From Chitinophagaceae bacterium (GTDB lineage: Bacteria > Bacteroidota > Bacteroidia > Chitinophagales > Chitinophagaceae), in assembly GCA_017853575.1 (NCBI GenBank), contig JAFMJI010000007.1, positions 1-64,000 on the forward strand: DNA of 64,000 nucleotides, written 5' to 3'. Positions 62,996 to 64,000 of this stretch are shown in pieces. The translations under genes and the position numbers were made by a program. The notes under the pieces were generated by a model that saw nothing but the letters and a program-made list of their open reading frames with translations, was not told the origin of the DNA and did not search any database. Position 1 is the first letter of the stretch. Every line of letters begins with the position of its first letter.

Positions 62996-63018
62996 AGCGA
63001 AGGAAACTTCGCTTTTTT
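62995..63018 (+). terminator. terminator directly on the tRNA-Cys 3' end
   Basis: AAGCGAAG (62995-63002) pairs with CTTCGCTT (63007-63014), GAAA tetraloop, T-run to 63018. The stem starts on the last base of the tRNA. The next gene's ATG lies 4 bases after the T-run. Confidence 0.82.
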
Positions 63019-63021
63019 CTT

Positions 63022-63435
63022 ATGACCAGATATTCTAAATGGATCAGTTTGTTTGCATTCATATTGCTACTTGCTGCATGTTTCATGCCTTGGGCTTACT
63101 ATGCTGATGTAGACAAACATTTTACCGGGTTTTTCTCTGAAAAAAACATCTATGGCAAGCCTGCAAAGTTGTTGTTGGTGTTTGCTGGGTATACATCCAT
63201 CAGTGCCTTTTTTAAGCATCTTTGGTTCAAGAGATCATCCCTGTTGGTAGGTGGATTAAATGTTGCATATGCAATCAAGAATTTCCTACTTTTTGGCTCT
63301 TGTTATAGAGGATATTGTCCTGAAAAAGAAATCGGACTTTATTTAATGTTGATTTCTTCCGTAGTGATATTTGTGATGAGCTTTTTGCCGGAGGGAAGGA
63401 TACAGCCAGGGGATAGGGACAAGGGAAAAGGGTAG
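63022..63435 (+). CDS. small membrane protein, unknown
   Basis: 137 residues with about four hydrophobic segments (WISLFAFILLLAACFMPW; LLLVFAGYTSISAFF; LVGGLNVAYAIKNFLLF; YLMLISSVVIFVMSFL). No family recognised. The last residues (PGDRDKGKG) are encoded by repeat copy D, so the repeat seems to have supplied the C-terminus and stop codon. The ATG lies only 4 bases after the tRNA-Cys terminator, so expression may depend on read-through. Confidence 0.68.
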   Translation: MTRYSKWISLFAFILLLAACFMPWAYYADVDKHFTGFFSEKNIYGKPAKLLLVFAGYTSISAFFKHLWFKRSSLLVGGLNVAYAIKNFLLFGSCYRGYCPEKEIGLYLMLISSVVIFVMSFLPEGRIQPGDRDKGKG

Positions 63436-63482
63436 AGGAAAGTAAACTTACAACCTGACCTTCAACTTATAACTTAGAACTA
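63412..63482. repeat. dispersed intergenic repeat, copy D
   Basis: GGGACAAGGGAAAAGGG-type units, then ACTTACAACC and AACTTATAACTTAGAACTA reaching the glnS stop codon. The complement reads TAGTTCTAAGTTATAAGTTG from the glnS stop, the same junction and order as copy C at prfC. Confidence 0.78.
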
Positions 63483-64000
63483 CTTCTTTGATTCTTTACT
63501 CCACGTATCCTTTAATGTAACTGTCCGATTAAAAACGAGCTTATCAGGATTTGAGTATTTGCTGTCAAGCGTAAAATATCCTTTTCTGATAAATTGAAAA
63601 TGATCTCCCATCTTAGCGTCTTTCAATGAAGCTTCTATTTTTGCATGTGGGATAATTTCAAGACTATTAGGATTGATAAATGATTTAAAATCGCCATCTT
63701 CTGAAGATGGATCTTCCACCTGAAACAATCTGTCATACAACCTCACTTCTGCTTCCAAAGCATTTGATGCATCAATCCAATGGATGGTTCCTTTTACATT
63801 TATGCCTGATGTATCCTGACCGCTCTTGCTTTCAGGGATATATTCACAATACACTTCATTTACTTTACCGTTAGCATCTTTTTTGAAGTCTTTGCACTCA
63901 ACAATATAGGCGGATTTTAGACGAACCTTCATGCCAGGAGCAAGTCGAAACCATTTTTTTGCTGCTACTTCCATGAAATCTTCTGCTTCAATGAACAACT
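63480..64000 (-). CDS. glnS: glutaminyl-tRNA synthetase, C-terminal part (cut by window edge)
   Basis: About 173 residues of the C-terminal anticodon-binding beta-barrel domain of GlnRS: MEVAAKKWFRLAPGMKVRLKSAYIVECKDF, GTIHWIDASNALEAEVRLYDRLF (the WI-A-EVRLYD-LF pattern is diagnostic), and FIRKGYFTLDSKYS. The N-terminal catalytic domain lies beyond the window on the minus strand. The TAG stop is shared with the start of repeat copy D. Confidence 0.93.
   Translation of the reverse strand, partial: LFIEAEDFMEVAAKKWFRLAPGMKVRLKSAYIVECKDFKKDANGKVNEVYCEYIPESKSGQDTSGINVKGTIHWIDASNALEAEVRLYDRLFQVEDPSSEDGDFKSFINPNSLEIIPHAKIEASLKDAKMGDHFQFIRKGYFTLDSKYSNPDKLVFNRTVTLKDTWSKESKK

Noticed and set aside
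1-64000. Prophage, insertion sequence, integron or restriction-modification system
   Set aside because: No transposase, integrase, phage structural or restriction gene was seen; the methyltransferases match small-molecule, glycan or tRNA families.

Overview
The window reads as a chromosomal segment of a Bacteroidota bacterium, most likely Chitinophagaceae or a close relative. The pointers are the base composition (roughly 38-40% GC by eye), Bacteroidota-type promoter boxes (TAnnTTTG) in place of sigma70 boxes, the futalosine-route enzyme MqnA, TamB, DUF3078, YfhO and GH3 proteins, a NagB fused to a PIG-L domain, and TonB plug-domain proteins. No insertion sequence, prophage, CRISPR array or rRNA operon is visible. 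The only intergenic repeats are one short modular family found at four gene ends.

Region 1 (1-14.0 kb) is a hexuronate catabolic locus built around a divergent promoter at about 8.2-8.3 kb. Leftward genes: ThuA-like protein, Tat-type Gfo/Idh/MocA oxidoreductase, a second oxidoreductase-like protein, a barrel-less TonB plug protein, mannonate dehydratase (uxuA), SDR-type fructuronate reductase (uxuB), another Tat-type Gfo/Idh/MocA enzyme, and a DMT permease cut by the window edge. Rightward genes: ExuT-like MFS transporter, a third Tat-type Gfo/Idh/MocA enzyme, a LacI-family regulator, glucuronate isomerase (uxaC) and a small secreted protein. UxaC, UxuB and UxuA convert glucuronate to 2-keto-3-deoxygluconate. 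KDG kinase and aldolase, SusC/D and glycoside hydrolases are absent here. The exported oxidoreductases plus ThuA suggest an oxidative step on a uronate-containing substrate before import.

Region 2 (14-32.5 kb) mixes envelope and housekeeping genes: a PepSY-like protein, a macroglobulin/plug-domain surface protein, tRNA-Arg, NagB-PIG-L, glutaminyl cyclase, a methyltransferase, truB, a large TamB with no normal start codon, gamma-glutamyltransferase, and a coupled set of secreted PIG-L protein, 50-residue membrane peptide and sodium/solute symporter.

Region 3 (32.5-51 kb) is mainly core: tRNA-Leu and tRNA-Gly, a glycosyltransferase, an orphan histidine kinase, tRNA-Leu, DUF3078, mazG, a PolX-like protein without polymerase residues, a 44-residue histone-like repeat protein, rpmA-rplU, GH3, dxr-rseP, trmN6-tsaD, an FtsX-like permease, prfC, purB and mqnA.

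Region 4 (51-58.8 kb) is an AT-rich surface-glycan block of two methyltransferases, four glycosyltransferases and a YfhO membrane protein.

Region 5 (58.8-64 kb) holds an S8 peptidase lipoprotein, mscL, a NUDIX hydrolase, dapF, a nucleoside phosphorylase, tRNA-Cys, a small membrane protein and the 3' end of glnS.

TAnnTTTG boxes lie in front of many transcription units. In several cases the box ends exactly 4 nt before the ATG, which predicts leaderless or nearly leaderless mRNAs. No gene-free stretch exceeds 300 bases.
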